Positions 25,239 to 35,585 of a stretch of 64,000 nucleotides of DNA are shown here, piece after piece. Within the stretch, counting starts at the first letter, position 1, and each line of letters starts with the position of its first letter. The position numbers were made by a program, and so were the translations under genes. This DNA comes from Tenacibaculum sp. SZ-18 (GTDB lineage: Bacteria; Bacteroidota; Bacteroidia; Flavobacteriales; Flavobacteriaceae), in NCBI RefSeq assembly GCF_002813915.1, contig NZ_CP019335.1, positions 790,388 through 854,387 on the forward strand. The letters are read 5' to 3'. The notes below the pieces were generated by a model. That model did no database searches. It was not told where the DNA came from and saw nothing but the letters and a program-made list of their open reading frames with translations.

Positions 25239-26297
25239 TTCTGAAACTTTTAATCTTGCTTTAGCTGCTACAGATATGTCGGCGTAATCTTTATTAAGAT
25301 ACTTTAAATAGCCTGCGATAGCAATCATTCCAGCATTGTCCGTTGTGTATTGAAATTTAGGAATATAAGTATTCCATCCCCAATGTTTATCCGCTTCTGT
25401 TAATCGTTTTCTGATTTCAGAATTAGCAGAAACTCCACCAGCAATAGCGATATCTTTTATTCCTGTTTGTTTTACGGCATTCTTAATTTTTTTCATTAAA
25501 ATTTCAACAATTGTATGTTGAATAGAAGCACAAATGTCATAAAGATTTTCCTCAATAAATTTAGGGTTTTCTTTAACATTCTTCTGGATAAAATATAAGA
25601 TTTGTGTTTTCAATCCACTAAAGCTAAATTCTAAATCTCCAACTTTAGGCTGCGTAAATTGAAATGCTTTTGGATTTCCTTGTTGTGCATATTTATCAAC
25701 TAAAGGTCCTCCAGGATAAGGAAGTCCTAGAATTTTAGCAGATTTATCATAGGCTTCTCCTACGGCATCGTCAATAGTTTCTCCCAAAACTTCCATCTCA
25801 AAATAATCGGTAATCTTAACAATCTGTGTATGTCCACCACTAATAGTTAAACAAATAAATGGAAAAGGAGGAATCTCACATCCATCTTCTTTGATGAAAT
25901 GAGCTAAAATGTGAGCTTGCATATGATTGACATCTATTATTGGAATATTTAATCCAACTGCTAAAGATTTAGCGAAAGATGTACCAACTAAAAGCGATCC
26001 CATTAATCCAGGACCACAAGTAAAAGCGATAGCGTTTAATTGTTCTTTTGCAATACCGGCACGTTCTAAAGCTTGTTGTACAACAGGAACAATATTTTGT
26101 TGATGCGCTCTTGAAGCTAACTCAGGAACAACTCCTCCGTATTTGGCATGAACATCTTGATTAGCGATAACATTACTAAGAACTTCATTGTTGCGTAAAA
26201 CAGCAGCACTGGTATCATCACACGAACTTTCTATACCTAAAATGTATATCTCTTTTTTTTCCAATTTTATATGGTTTTGAAATACAAAAATATCCAT
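25236..26297 (-). CDS. tsaD: tRNA threonylcarbamoyladenosine transferase TsaD
   Basis: 353 residues, an ASKHA-fold ATPase that transfers the threonylcarbamoyl group to A37 of ANN-decoding tRNAs. Seen: YILGIESSCDDTSAAVL, YGGVVPELASRAHQQNI, metal-binding HMQAHILAHF, TISGGHTQIV, DDAVGEAYDKSAK, GLPYPGGP, and the C-terminal AGGVSANSEIR and DNAGMIA. About 15 residues before the conserved YILGIESS are extra; no alternative ATG lies between. Cytoplasmic; works with TsaB/C/E elsewhere. Divergent from the TamB gene. Confidence 0.97.
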   Translation of the reverse strand: MDIFVFQNHIKLEKKEIYILGIESSCDDTSAAVLRNNEVLSNVIANQDVHAKYGGVVPELASRAHQQNIVPVVQQALERAGIAKEQLNAIAFTCGPGLMGSLLVGTSFAKSLAVGLNIPIIDVNHMQAHILAHFIKEDGCEIPPFPFICLTISGGHTQIVKITDYFEMEVLGETIDDAVGEAYDKSAKILGLPYPGGPLVDKYAQQGNPKAFQFTQPKVGDLEFSFSGLKTQILYFIQKNVKENPKFIEENLYDICASIQHTIVEILMKKIKNAVKQTGIKDIAIAGGVSANSEIRKRLTEADKHWGWNTYIPKFQYTTDNAGMIAIAGYLKYLNKDYADISVAAKARLKVSE

Positions 26298-26330
26298 AAT
26301 ACGTTAGATATTCGTTAAAATTGCAGTTTC

Positions 26331-26361
26331 TTTGTACTAAGGCAAAATTTTTGTAGTTTTT
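26331..26361 (+). promoter_or_regulatory. Promoter for the tamB operon
   Basis: TTTG (26331-26334), 19 bp, TAGTTTTT (26354-26361): the upstream box is perfect, the -7 box has one mismatch. It lies 48 bp before the TamB-like start. Confidence 0.55.
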
Positions 26362-26409
26362 CGTATTCTAATATTCTCACTTAAAATCATAAAAAAAGCA
26401 GGTAAAATA

Positions 26410-29400
26410 GTGTTTCGTGTTCTTAGAGTCATTCTGATTCTACTATTGCTTTTGATTTTAGTTTTATCTACTCCTTTTGTTCAGAGTAAGTTAGCTGAAA
26501 TAGCAACAAATAAAATCAACCAACAGTTTAACACCAGTATAATAGTAAAAAAACTAGACCTTTCTTTGTTAGGAAATGTCAATTTAAAGGGTATTGAAAT
26601 TAGGGATCATCATAAAGATACCTTAATTTTTGTGCAAAGTTTAAAAACCTCCTTAATAAATGTTAAAAAGATTGTTGATAATGAAGTTGATTTAGGAGAC
26701 ATAACTCTTCGTGGGGTTAATTTTCACATGAAAAAATATAAAGAAGAAGATGAGGATAATTTAGCGGTTTTTATAAACACTTTTGATAAAGATAATGACA
26801 CCATCAAAAGTAAGACTCCTTTCGTTTTAGGAACAAAGAATATCTATATCGATAACTTGAATTTTAAATTGTATGATTTTGATAGGGAAGTACCTCTGCA
26901 ATATGCTGCCTACAATGCAGGTGGAAATGTCCAAGATTTTTCAGTAGTCGGGCCTAATGTTTATGCGAATATTCGTGGATTATTTTTAAAAGACAATAGG
27001 AAACTATATGTAACAAATCTTACTACTGACTTTACATATACGAAAACTCAAATGTTATTTAAAAAGCTGTCTCTAAATACAGATAATGGTTCAGAATTAA
27101 AAGGAGAATTAGAGTTTAATTACAGAAGACAAGATTTAGCCTATTTTACAGATAAAGTTAGGTTATCAGCAGCCTTTCAAAAGAGTGAGCTTTCGGTAAA
27201 GGATATGAAGAAGTTTTATTCTGAAATTAGTGGAAATGATAAAATGTTTTTTACTGGAAATTTCAATGGAACTTTAAATAATTTCAGTACACCAAACTTA
27301 AATTTATATTCCAAAAATGGTTTATTTATTAAAGGAGATATGGGGTTTGTAAATGTATTTAATTCAGAGAGAGGTTTTATTTTTGATGGCGATTTGGATA
27401 AAGTTTCTTCAGATTATAATCAGCTTAAAAGTTTACTTCCGAATGTTCTTGGAAAAACACTTCCAACAAGTTTCAAAAGATTAGGTCAATTTTCTTTAGC
27501 GGGATTGATAAAATTAACCCCTGATTTTATGGACGCCACTTTATCTATGACATCAGATGTTGGAAATACATATTCTGATTTACAAGTAACAAATATTGAA
27601 AATATTGATAACGCAGTTTATAGTGGCGAAATAGAATTTATAGATTTGGATTTAGCTAAAATCACGGGAGATGAAGATCTTGGTGAAATTTCTTTAAAAG
27701 CAGATGTTAGTGGGAAAGGATTTTCTGTGGATAATATCAATTCTACTATTATAGGAAACGTTTCAAAGTTAAACTACAAAGGGTATTCTTATGAAAATTT
27801 AATGGTAAATGGACAATTCCAGAATAAAAAGTTTGATGGGTATTTGAAGTCGAACGATGAAAATTTTAAATTAGAGTTTACTGGTTTAGCCGATTTTTCA
27901 AATGAGGTAAATAAGTTCGATTTTAGTGCAGACATTGCTAAACTAGATTTGCGTAAAACAAATCTTTTTGATAGAGATAGTATTGCAATTATTAAAGGAG
28001 ATATTAAAATAGATGTTGTCGGAAATACGTTAGATAATATTGTAGGAAAAGCAGCCTTCAAAAATTTAGTCTACAAAAATGAAAATAAAACGTTCTCTTT
28101 TAAAGATTTTCAGATCAACTCATCATTAAAGGATAGTATTAAAACTATTGAAGTAAATTCAAAAGATATTGTTCAAGGAAAACTAGAAGGAAAATTTTCT
28201 TTTGAAGAAGTGTTACCTGTTTTTCAAAATGCATTGGGAAGTGTTTATACGAATTACGAACCGTTGCAGGTTGATGGAAATCAATTTATGAAATTTGATT
28301 TCACAATCTATAATCAAATTGTAGATGTTTTTTTACCAGAAATCTCTATTGGAAATAATACGAGAATAAAAGGAAGGGTAGATGCTAATAAAAATAAAGT
28401 TAAATTTACTTTTAGCTCCCCCAATGTTAATGCTTATGATAATTCAATTGAAAATATTGTTCTTCGAATTGATAATAAAAATAAATTATACAGCACCCAT
28501 TTAACAGCTAAGGAGGTAAGGAATAAATACTATGACTTGGGAGAAATTAATTTGCTAAATAGAACTGTTAACGATACCTTATTTTTTAAATCGACATTCA
28601 AAGGAGGTTCAAATTTAACAGAAAATTTCAATTTAGATTTTTTCTACACGATTGATTCGAATCATGAATCTGTTATTGGAATGCTTAAATCTAGTTTTAA
28701 CCATAATAATTACGATTGGGAAATCAATCCGAAGAACGATAAGAATAATAAAGTTACTTTTAATCTTACCAATAATCATTTTGAATTCAGTCCGTTTGAA
28801 CTCGTGTCAAATGAGCAAAAAATAGAATTTCAAGGTAGTATGCTTGGAGATAAGCAGAAAGATTTAAAAGCTAATTTTACAAATGTTCAGCTATTAGGGA
28901 TTCTCCCAGAAACAGAAGATTTAACACTTTCAGGTTTATTGAATGGGAAAGTTTCTTTAAAGGAAACAGAAGAGTTAATTGAGCCAATTGCCGATATTAC
29001 AGTAAACGACATTATAGTAAATGATTTCTCTCAAGGAACATTAAAAATGAAAATAGAAGGGGATAACTCTTTAAATAAGTATCAAGTTGATATTTCATTA
29101 CGTGACTATGAGTTTGATAATGTGAATATTGCTGGAGGTCTAGATTTTTCCAAAAGAGCGGCTGAAATAGATTTAAAAGTTAAGTTTAAAGAATACGAAT
29201 TAAATGGTTTTAGTGATTTTGGCGGTGATGTAATTTCCAATATAAGAGGAAGACTTTCAGGAAATTTTACAGCAAAAGGTCCAGCGATTAATCCGGCTTT
29301 TAGAGGTGGAATTTCTTTAGCAGATGCAGGGCTTACTTTTCCCTACTTAAATATTGATTTTGATTTTATTGATAATACAGATATTCGGTTATTTGATCAG

Positions 29401-30873
29401 TCATTTATTATCGATAAAATGGTTCTTGAAGATACCAAGTATGATACAAAAGGATATTTGTCTGGAAGTATAACACATCAAGATTTTCAAAAATGGTATA
29501 TGAAACTTGATATTGACTCTGAGAATTTATTGGTACTCGATACAAAAGAGGCTGAAGAGGTTCCATATTATGGAAAAGGATTAATTAATGGAAATGCTCA
29601 AATTAGAGGCTTAACGAGTAATTTAAGTATTAATGTAAATGCTACCACTCAGCCAGGAACTATTTTTGTTATTCCATTGAATGATATTTCAACCGTAAAC
29701 AATTATAAATTAATTCGATTTAAAACAGAAGAAAATAGCAAAAGTTCTGAAGATTTGAGTTTGGAAAAAGTTAAAGGATTGAATCTGAATTTTAACTTAT
29801 CAGTAACAAAAGATGCAGTTGCTCAAGTAGTTATTGATAAAGTTTCAGGAAGTGATTTAAAAGGAAGTGGAAATGGTAATTTGAATATTGAAATTGATAC
29901 ACGAGGAAAGTTTATTATGGATGGAGGTATTACCATTGAAAAAGGGACTTATAATTTTAAATATGGAGGAATTATAAGTAAGCCGTTTACAGTGCAGCGA
30001 GGTGGAACTATTTCTTGGACAGGTGATCCACTAAATGCACAATTGGATTTAACTGCCATTTATCAAACCAAAGCAAATCCTGCTCAACTTCTTGACAACA
30101 TTAACTCTACAAGAAAAATTCCGATAGATTTATATACTAAAATTACTGGAGGTTTATTTGATTCTAAACAAGAGTTTGATATTAAAATTCCAAATGCAAA
30201 CTCAACCGTAGCGTCAGAGTTAGAGTTCATTTTGAATGAGAATGATGTTAATACTAAAATGCAACACTTTACTTTTTTAATGGCATTCGGAACATTTTAT
30301 GACGAAGAGACGATTGGTAGTAGTGCATCTCAAGGTCTTACAGGAACTGCAGCTCAGGTAGCAACCAGTATTTTATCTAGTGTAATTAATAATGAAGACG
30401 GAAAGTTTCAAGTTGGTTTAGGGTACGTTCAAGGCGACAGAAATAATATTGATCAATTACAAAATGCTATAGATGATCAAGTAGACGTCTCCGTTTCAAC
30501 TCAAATTTCTGATAGAGTTTTAGTAAACGGTCGAGTAGGGGTTCCTGTTGGAGGAAATACACAAACAAGTGTAGTGGGTGAAGTGAAGGTTGAGGTTTTA
30601 TTAAATGAAGAAGGAACTCTAAGAAGTACATTTTTTAATAAACCTAATGATGTCCAGTTTGATATCGATAATGAAGGGTATACTCAAGGATTGGGATTAT
30701 CTTATCAAGTAAATTTCAATAATATTTCTGAATTAGGAGAAAAGCTTGGTTTTAAAAAGAAAAAAAAGAATATTGTAGAAAAAAAAGATAGTATTATTGT
30801 AAAGAAAAAAAAGCTTATAAGCTTTAAAACCAAACAAGATTCTATAAAAACTAAAGATGAGCAGAAAAATTAA
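26410..30873 (+). CDS. TamB-like translocation and assembly protein (DUF490)
   Basis: 1487 residues, started at GTG. One N-terminal membrane anchor (about 3-21, VILILLLLLILVLSTPFVQ), then a very long repetitive beta-helical AsmA/TamB-type body with repeated GNVxLKGIE and SLKGxV-like strands, and a C-terminal DUF490 domain: KGTYNFKYGG, FTVQRGGTISWTGDPLNAQLDLTA (as pieces), then FLMAFGTF and VSVSTQISDRVLVNGRVGV. It spans the periplasm and carries lipid or outer-membrane proteins. The last 60 residues are Lys-rich. Its end overlaps the DUF368 start by 17 bp. Confidence 0.88.
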   Translation: MFRVLRVILILLLLLILVLSTPFVQSKLAEIATNKINQQFNTSIIVKKLDLSLLGNVNLKGIEIRDHHKDTLIFVQSLKTSLINVKKIVDNEVDLGDITLRGVNFHMKKYKEEDEDNLAVFINTFDKDNDTIKSKTPFVLGTKNIYIDNLNFKLYDFDREVPLQYAAYNAGGNVQDFSVVGPNVYANIRGLFLKDNRKLYVTNLTTDFTYTKTQMLFKKLSLNTDNGSELKGELEFNYRRQDLAYFTDKVRLSAAFQKSELSVKDMKKFYSEISGNDKMFFTGNFNGTLNNFSTPNLNLYSKNGLFIKGDMGFVNVFNSERGFIFDGDLDKVSSDYNQLKSLLPNVLGKTLPTSFKRLGQFSLAGLIKLTPDFMDATLSMTSDVGNTYSDLQVTNIENIDNAVYSGEIEFIDLDLAKITGDEDLGEISLKADVSGKGFSVDNINSTIIGNVSKLNYKGYSYENLMVNGQFQNKKFDGYLKSNDENFKLEFTGLADFSNEVNKFDFSADIAKLDLRKTNLFDRDSIAIIKGDIKIDVVGNTLDNIVGKAAFKNLVYKNENKTFSFKDFQINSSLKDSIKTIEVNSKDIVQGKLEGKFSFEEVLPVFQNALGSVYTNYEPLQVDGNQFMKFDFTIYNQIVDVFLPEISIGNNTRIKGRVDANKNKVKFTFSSPNVNAYDNSIENIVLRIDNKNKLYSTHLTAKEVRNKYYDLGEINLLNRTVNDTLFFKSTFKGGSNLTENFNLDFFYTIDSNHESVIGMLKSSFNHNNYDWEINPKNDKNNKVTFNLTNNHFEFSPFELVSNEQKIEFQGSMLGDKQKDLKANFTNVQLLGILPETEDLTLSGLLNGKVSLKETEELIEPIADITVNDIIVNDFSQGTLKMKIEGDNSLNKYQVDISLRDYEFDNVNIAGGLDFSKRAAEIDLKVKFKEYELNGFSDFGGDVISNIRGRLSGNFTAKGPAINPAFRGGISLADAGLTFPYLNIDFDFIDNTDIRLFDQSFIIDKMVLEDTKYDTKGYLSGSITHQDFQKWYMKLDIDSENLLVLDTKEAEEVPYYGKGLINGNAQIRGLTSNLSINVNATTQPGTIFVIPLNDISTVNNYKLIRFKTEENSKSSEDLSLEKVKGLNLNFNLSVTKDAVAQVVIDKVSGSDLKGSGNGNLNIEIDTRGKFIMDGGITIEKGTYNFKYGGIISKPFTVQRGGTISWTGDPLNAQLDLTAIYQTKANPAQLLDNINSTRKIPIDLYTKITGGLFDSKQEFDIKIPNANSTVASELEFILNENDVNTKMQHFTFLMAFGTFYDEETIGSSASQGLTGTAAQVATSILSSVINNEDGKFQVGLGYVQGDRNNIDQLQNAIDDQVDVSVSTQISDRVLVNGRVGVPVGGNTQTSVVGEVKVEVLLNEEGTLRSTFFNKPNDVQFDIDNEGYTQGLGLSYQVNFNNISELGEKLGFKKKKKNIVEKKDSIIVKKKKLISFKTKQDSIKTKDEQKN

Positions 30874-31786
30874 GGACTACCTTTTAATTTCGTTAAAAGG
30901 TATTGCCATGGGAGCAGCTGATGTTGTGCCAGGGGTATCAGGTGGAACAGTAGCATTTATTTCAGGAATTTATGAAGAGCTTCTTCATTCGATAAGTAAT
31001 ATTAAATTAGGATTGTTAAAAACACTGAAAAAGGAAGGGTTTAAATCAGCTTGGACCGAATTGAATGGTAATTTTTTATTAGCGCTTTTTATTGGAATCA
31101 TTGTTAGTTTTCTTTCATTAGCAAAAGTCATTTCTTGGTTGTTGGAAACTCATCCAATTTTACTTTGGTCTTTTTTCTTTGGATTAGTTTTAGCAAGTAT
31201 AATCTACGTCGCAAAACAAATTGAAAAGTGGAATATAATATCAATTCTTTTATTAATTATAACTACAGCGACAGCTTATATAATAACAACATTACCGCCA
31301 TTAGTTTCAGAAGATTCATCAATGCCTTTTATATTCTTGGCAGGAGCAATTGCAATTTGTGCGATGATTTTACCAGGTATTTCAGGTTCTTTTATTTTAG
31401 TACTTTTAGGAGCTTATAAACCTGTTTTAAATGCTTTAACGAATAAAGATATTCCAGTTGTTGTTGTCTTTATGTTAGGGGCAATTACAGGTTTGTTGTC
31501 GTTTTCAAGAGTATTAAAATGGCTATTCGCGAATTATAAAAACTTTACGCTTGCAGCTTTAACAGGATTCATTATAGGTTCATTAAATAAAATTTGGCCT
31601 TGGAAGAGAGTTTTAACTTTTAGAACAAATTCTCACGGAGAGAAGGTGCCATTTAATGAAGAATCAATTTTACCAACATCTTACGAAGGAAATCCACAAA
31701 TGCTATATGCTGTTGTTTTAGCTTTGATTGGATTCGGAGTTATTTTATTGTTAGAAAAATTAGCTGTATCTTCTAAACCTAGTTAG
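30857..31786 (+). CDS. DUF368 (PopT-like) polyprenyl-phosphate transporter, first copy
   Basis: 309 residues, about eight membrane segments. Signature GAADVVPGVSGGTVAFISG near the N-terminus and its repeat AMILPGISGSFILVLLG in the second half, the internal duplication typical of DUF368. This family recycles undecaprenyl phosphate across the inner membrane (established for the PopT group). It overlaps the tamB end and is followed 22 bp later by a paralogue. Both facing genes suggest envelope lipid work. Confidence 0.88.
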   Translation: MSRKIKDYLLISLKGIAMGAADVVPGVSGGTVAFISGIYEELLHSISNIKLGLLKTLKKEGFKSAWTELNGNFLLALFIGIIVSFLSLAKVISWLLETHPILLWSFFFGLVLASIIYVAKQIEKWNIISILLLIITTATAYIITTLPPLVSEDSSMPFIFLAGAIAICAMILPGISGSFILVLLGAYKPVLNALTNKDIPVVVVFMLGAITGLLSFSRVLKWLFANYKNFTLAALTGFIIGSLNKIWPWKRVLTFRTNSHGEKVPFNEESILPTSYEGNPQMLYAVVLALIGFGVILLLEKLAVSSKPS

Positions 31787-31808
31787 CAAATTAATACTGT
31801 TTAATAGA

Positions 31809-32819
31809 GTGTATAAAGAAAGGACATTCGGCCAAAAAGTGAGTCTTTTTTTAAGAGGGTTGGTGATGGGTGGAGCCAATAAAGTTCCAGGTGTTTCTGG
31901 TGGAATGGTAGCATTCGTGATGGGATTTTACGAAGAACTTATTTATACCTTTAGAAGAGTAAATCTCAAAGCTTTTAAATTGCTTTTTAACGGAAGATTT
32001 AAAAGTTTTGCAAGCTATACAAATTTACAATTTATAGTTTGGGTAATGTTAGGAAGCGCATTTAGTTACTTTAGTGTTTCCCTTGTTCTAAATTATTTTT
32101 TGAAAAATTATGAACTTTATGTTTGGTCATGGTTTTTTGGAATGATCATTGGTTCAATTTATTATATATCCAAAGATTTTGGAGACTGGAGAGTAAAAAA
32201 TGTTATGTGGTTATTTATCGGTGCTTCTATCGGAATTACCATAAGTTTTATGTCTCCAGCTAAAGAAAATGATAATCTTTGGTTTGTGTTTGTCTGTGGA
32301 ATAATAGGTGTTTCTGGCATGACACTACCCGGCTTATCAGGATCTTTTATTTTAATCTTATTGGGCAATTATGTGCTCCTTTTGGTAGATAGTGTCAACG
32401 TTTTAGGTGGAGTAGTTACGTCTATGTTTACAGGTGATTTTTCTGATTTAAGTGATCCTGTTAAAGTTCGTTATCTTAAAATTATTACTGTTTTCACACT
32501 TGGTTCAGCATTTGGCCTAGTTTCTATATCTCATATATTAGGATATGTATTTAAAAAAAGGAAACAACAAGTAACGGCAATTATTATTGGTTTTATAACG
32601 GGTTCTTTAGGAATTGTCTGGCCGTGGAAAGAAACTATTTATAAAAATGTAGAAGGTAACTTTTTGTTAGATACTAAAGGTAATAAGATAATAGAAAGTT
32701 ATGAACGATACTTGCCAAATATTCAAGAACAAGAAACTTTAATTTCTATTGGTTTTATAGTATTTGGAGTATTGTTAATATTAGGTATAGATTATTATGG
32801 GAATAGAAGAAAAAAGTAA
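31809..32819 (+). CDS. DUF368 (PopT-like) polyprenyl-phosphate transporter, second copy
   Basis: 336 residues starting at GTG. The same two signatures are present: GGANKVPGVSGGMVAFVMG and GMTLPGLSGSFILILLG, with GSLGIVWPWKE near the C-terminus as in the first copy. It is clearly diverged from the first copy (more residues in the loop before the last helix). Its 3' end overlaps aroE by 23 bp. Confidence 0.88.
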   Translation: MYKERTFGQKVSLFLRGLVMGGANKVPGVSGGMVAFVMGFYEELIYTFRRVNLKAFKLLFNGRFKSFASYTNLQFIVWVMLGSAFSYFSVSLVLNYFLKNYELYVWSWFFGMIIGSIYYISKDFGDWRVKNVMWLFIGASIGITISFMSPAKENDNLWFVFVCGIIGVSGMTLPGLSGSFILILLGNYVLLLVDSVNVLGGVVTSMFTGDFSDLSDPVKVRYLKIITVFTLGSAFGLVSISHILGYVFKKRKQQVTAIIIGFITGSLGIVWPWKETIYKNVEGNFLLDTKGNKIIESYERYLPNIQEQETLISIGFIVFGVLLILGIDYYGNRRKK

Positions 32820-33555
32820 TCTTTTTGGTTTATTAGGTAAGAATATTTCATATTCATTTTCACGTGGGTATTTTGGGGAAAAATTTAAAGAGTTAGACCT
32901 GAAAGATCATTCTTATGTAAATTTTGATCTTCAGGATATCAATAAATTAGGCAAGATAATTATAAAAGAAAAGAATTCATTAAGAGGATTTAATGTAACT
33001 ATTCCGTATAAAGAAGCAGTAATTCCTTTCCTAGATAAAATTGACAACAAAGCTGCTGCAATTGGCGCAGTAAATACAGTTAAAGTATTCAAGAATGGGA
33101 AATTGAAGGGGTATAACACAGATTACTTAGGATTTAAGAACTCCTTAAGGCCTTTTTTGAGAAAAGAACATAAAAAAGCATTAATTTTAGGAACAGGTGG
33201 TGCTTCCAAGGCAGTAGCCTTTGCACTTAGTTCTTTAGATATTAAGCCAACTTTCGTCTCAAGAAATACGTCTGATAATGTTATTACTTATCAGGATTTA
33301 AATGAAGAATTAATTAAAGACAATCTGGTAATTATAAATTGTACGCCGTTAGGTACACACCCTAATGTAGATCAAACTCCAGATATTCCATATAATTTTA
33401 TTGGTGAATCACATATTCTTTATGATCTCATTTATAATCCATCGAAAACTCTTTTCCTTCAAAAAGGTGAGTTAAAAGGTGCACAAATTAAAAACGGATT
33501 AGAAATGTTGGAAATTCAGGCTGAAAAAGCTTGGGAGATTTGGCAAAAAGAATGA
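32797..33555 (+). CDS. aroE: Shikimate dehydrogenase
   Basis: 252 residues. Reduces 3-dehydroshikimate with NADPH in the chorismate pathway. Seen: GLLGKNISYSFSRGYF (substrate loop), NVTIPYKEAV with the catalytic Lys, GAVNTV, GYNTDYLGF with the Asp, the NADP loop LILGTGGASKAVAFAL, NCTPLGTHP and NGLEMLEIQAEKAWEIW. Family members usually begin near GLLG; the ATG used here gives eight further residues. The start overlaps the end of the DUF368 gene, so they are coupled. Confidence 0.95.
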   Translation: MGIEEKSNLFGLLGKNISYSFSRGYFGEKFKELDLKDHSYVNFDLQDINKLGKIIIKEKNSLRGFNVTIPYKEAVIPFLDKIDNKAAAIGAVNTVKVFKNGKLKGYNTDYLGFKNSLRPFLRKEHKKALILGTGGASKAVAFALSSLDIKPTFVSRNTSDNVITYQDLNEELIKDNLVIINCTPLGTHPNVDQTPDIPYNFIGESHILYDLIYNPSKTLFLQKGELKGAQIKNGLEMLEIQAEKAWEIWQKE

Positions 33556-33666
33556 TCTACGTTTATCAAATTCATAACTCTTTCAAAGTTATTTAAATTG
33601 TATTTAGGGCTAATAAATATTCCTTATCTTTATGGTAATTAAAATTGGAACTTAAACATTATCTCG

Positions 33667-35520
33667 ATGTTAGAAAATAACGATAACCGCTTAGAAGAAA
33701 ATACTAACGAAGCATTACAAGACCAAATTAGACAAGAAACTCAAAAAACAGAGGCAGCTGTAAACGAAGTAGAGAATGTAGTAGCTGAAAATTCTGAAAA
33801 GGAAGAGAGTCGCGAAATACCAATCAAAGACTACAGTAAAATGGAGTTAGATTCATTGGTTTCAGAATTAGAAGAGCTTTTAAATAATAATCCAGTTCAA
33901 CTTATAAAGAAAAATGCAGATGAAATTAAAAATGCATTTAATTTAAAGTTTGGAAAACTTTTATCTCAAAAGAAAGAAAAGTTCTTAGCTGAGGGCGGTA
34001 ATTCAATAGATTTTCAATTTTCTAGTCCAATTAAATCGGAGTACAACAAGTTACTTAAGGAATATAAAGAAAAACGAGATCGTTATTATAAGCAACTTGA
34101 TGATCAATTAAAAGGAAATTTAGAAAAGAGGTTCACATTGATAGATGAGCTTAAGAATTTAATTGTAAATGCTGAGCCAAAAACAATGTATAACGATTTT
34201 CAAAAGATCCAAGAGCAGTGGAAAGTGATTGGTCCAGTCCCAAGAACAAAATACAACGATACTTGGAAAACATATCACCATCATGTAGAACGCTTTTACG
34301 ATTTATTACATTTAAATCAGGATTTTAGAGAGCTTGATTTCAAACATAATTTAGAAGAAAAGCTAAAGTTAATTCAAAGAGCGGAAGCTTTAGCTGAATT
34401 AGAAGACGTTAACGTTGCCTTCAAAGAATTACAAGAGCTACATCGTTTGTGGAAAGAAGAGGTGGGACCTGTAAGTCGCGAGTTTAGAGAGGATGTTTGG
34501 AGTAAGTTTAGTAACGCAACCAAGAAATTACACGACAGAAGGCATGATTTCTATCGTGATTTAAAGTCGAAACATCAGGAAATTATAAATGAAAAATTAG
34601 CTATAGTTGAACGAATTGCTAGTTTTGATTTTTCGGGTAATAAAACACATAAAGATTGGCAAAAAAGTATCAAGGAAATTGAAGCATTACGCCAAAAATA
34701 TTTCGCTGCCGGTAAACTACCTTATAACAAGAGCGAGGCAGTATGGCAAAAATTAAAAGAGGCTACAAAACGATTTAATTCTGCTAAAAATACGTTTTAC
34801 AAAAAAGAGAAATCTTCTCAAACAGATAATCTTAAGAAAAAGATGGAGTTGGTAGAACTTGCAGAAAATTTAAAAGATAGTGAAGATTGGGAAACTACAA
34901 CGAATACAATGAAACGTATTCAATCAGATTGGAAAAAAATTGGTCATGTTCCTAGAAAGTTTTCTGACGAAATTTGGAATCGGTTTAAATCGGCATGTAA
35001 CTATTATTTTGATCGTTTAAACTCTCATAGAGATGGAGTGTCTCAAGAACAGGAAGCAGTTGTTGGAGCAAAAAAGACCTTTATTGACAACTTTAAGAAT
35101 AACGATAAACTAACAGTAGAAGATGTAAAGACTGCAATTCTAGAGTGGAGAGAAATTGGTTCTTTACCAAGAAATGCTCGTCATTTAGATGGTAAATTCA
35201 ATAAAGAAGTTGATGCTAAATTGGCTTCATTGAATCTAGATAAAGAAGAAATTGAAATGATTAAGTTTAGGAACGTTGTAGATAATTTATTGGCTCAAGA
35301 GGATTATAGAAAGTTAGATAGTGAACAATTCTTTATCAGAAAGAAAATAACAGAGACCGTAAGAGAAATGCAACAGTTAGAAAATAATTTAAGCTTTATT
35401 TCGAATGCAACTGAGGATAATCCTTTAGTTCAGAATGTAAGAAAGGGAATTCAAGAGTTTAAAGAACAGCTTGATATTTGGCAATTAAAACTAGATTATT
35501 TAAAGAAATTAGATTATTAA
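33667..35520 (+). CDS. DUF349 repeat, coiled-coil protein
   Basis: 617 residues, Lys/Glu-rich and almost wholly helical. DUF349 units recur: IQEQWKVIGPVPRTKYNDTW, ELHRLWKEEVGPVSREFRED, IEALRQKYFAAGKLPYNKSE, IQSDWKKIGHVPRKFSDEIW, LEWREIGSLPRNARHLDGK. Each unit is a helical pair with a conserved W-x5-P core. Cytoplasmic; function unknown, although the family is common in Bacteroidetes. Followed by a strong bidirectional terminator. Confidence 0.9.
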   Translation: MLENNDNRLEENTNEALQDQIRQETQKTEAAVNEVENVVAENSEKEESREIPIKDYSKMELDSLVSELEELLNNNPVQLIKKNADEIKNAFNLKFGKLLSQKKEKFLAEGGNSIDFQFSSPIKSEYNKLLKEYKEKRDRYYKQLDDQLKGNLEKRFTLIDELKNLIVNAEPKTMYNDFQKIQEQWKVIGPVPRTKYNDTWKTYHHHVERFYDLLHLNQDFRELDFKHNLEEKLKLIQRAEALAELEDVNVAFKELQELHRLWKEEVGPVSREFREDVWSKFSNATKKLHDRRHDFYRDLKSKHQEIINEKLAIVERIASFDFSGNKTHKDWQKSIKEIEALRQKYFAAGKLPYNKSEAVWQKLKEATKRFNSAKNTFYKKEKSSQTDNLKKKMELVELAENLKDSEDWETTTNTMKRIQSDWKKIGHVPRKFSDEIWNRFKSACNYYFDRLNSHRDGVSQEQEAVVGAKKTFIDNFKNNDKLTVEDVKTAILEWREIGSLPRNARHLDGKFNKEVDAKLASLNLDKEEIEMIKFRNVVDNLLAQEDYRKLDSEQFFIRKKITETVREMQQLENNLSFISNATEDNPLVQNVRKGIQEFKEQLDIWQLKLDYLKKLDY

Positions 35521-35536
35521 GAAAAATAAAAACCAA

Positions 35537-35574
35537 CAATAAAAAAGCTTGCCAATCGGCAAGCTTTTTTATTG
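35537..35574. terminator. Bidirectional terminator between DUF349 gene and transglycosylase
   Basis: Inverted arms of 17 bases (AAAAAAGCTTGCC and GGCAAGCTTTTTT at their core) around AATC, with A-rich and T-rich flanks, between two convergent genes. Confidence 0.9.
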
Positions 35575-35585
35575 TTAATTAATTA

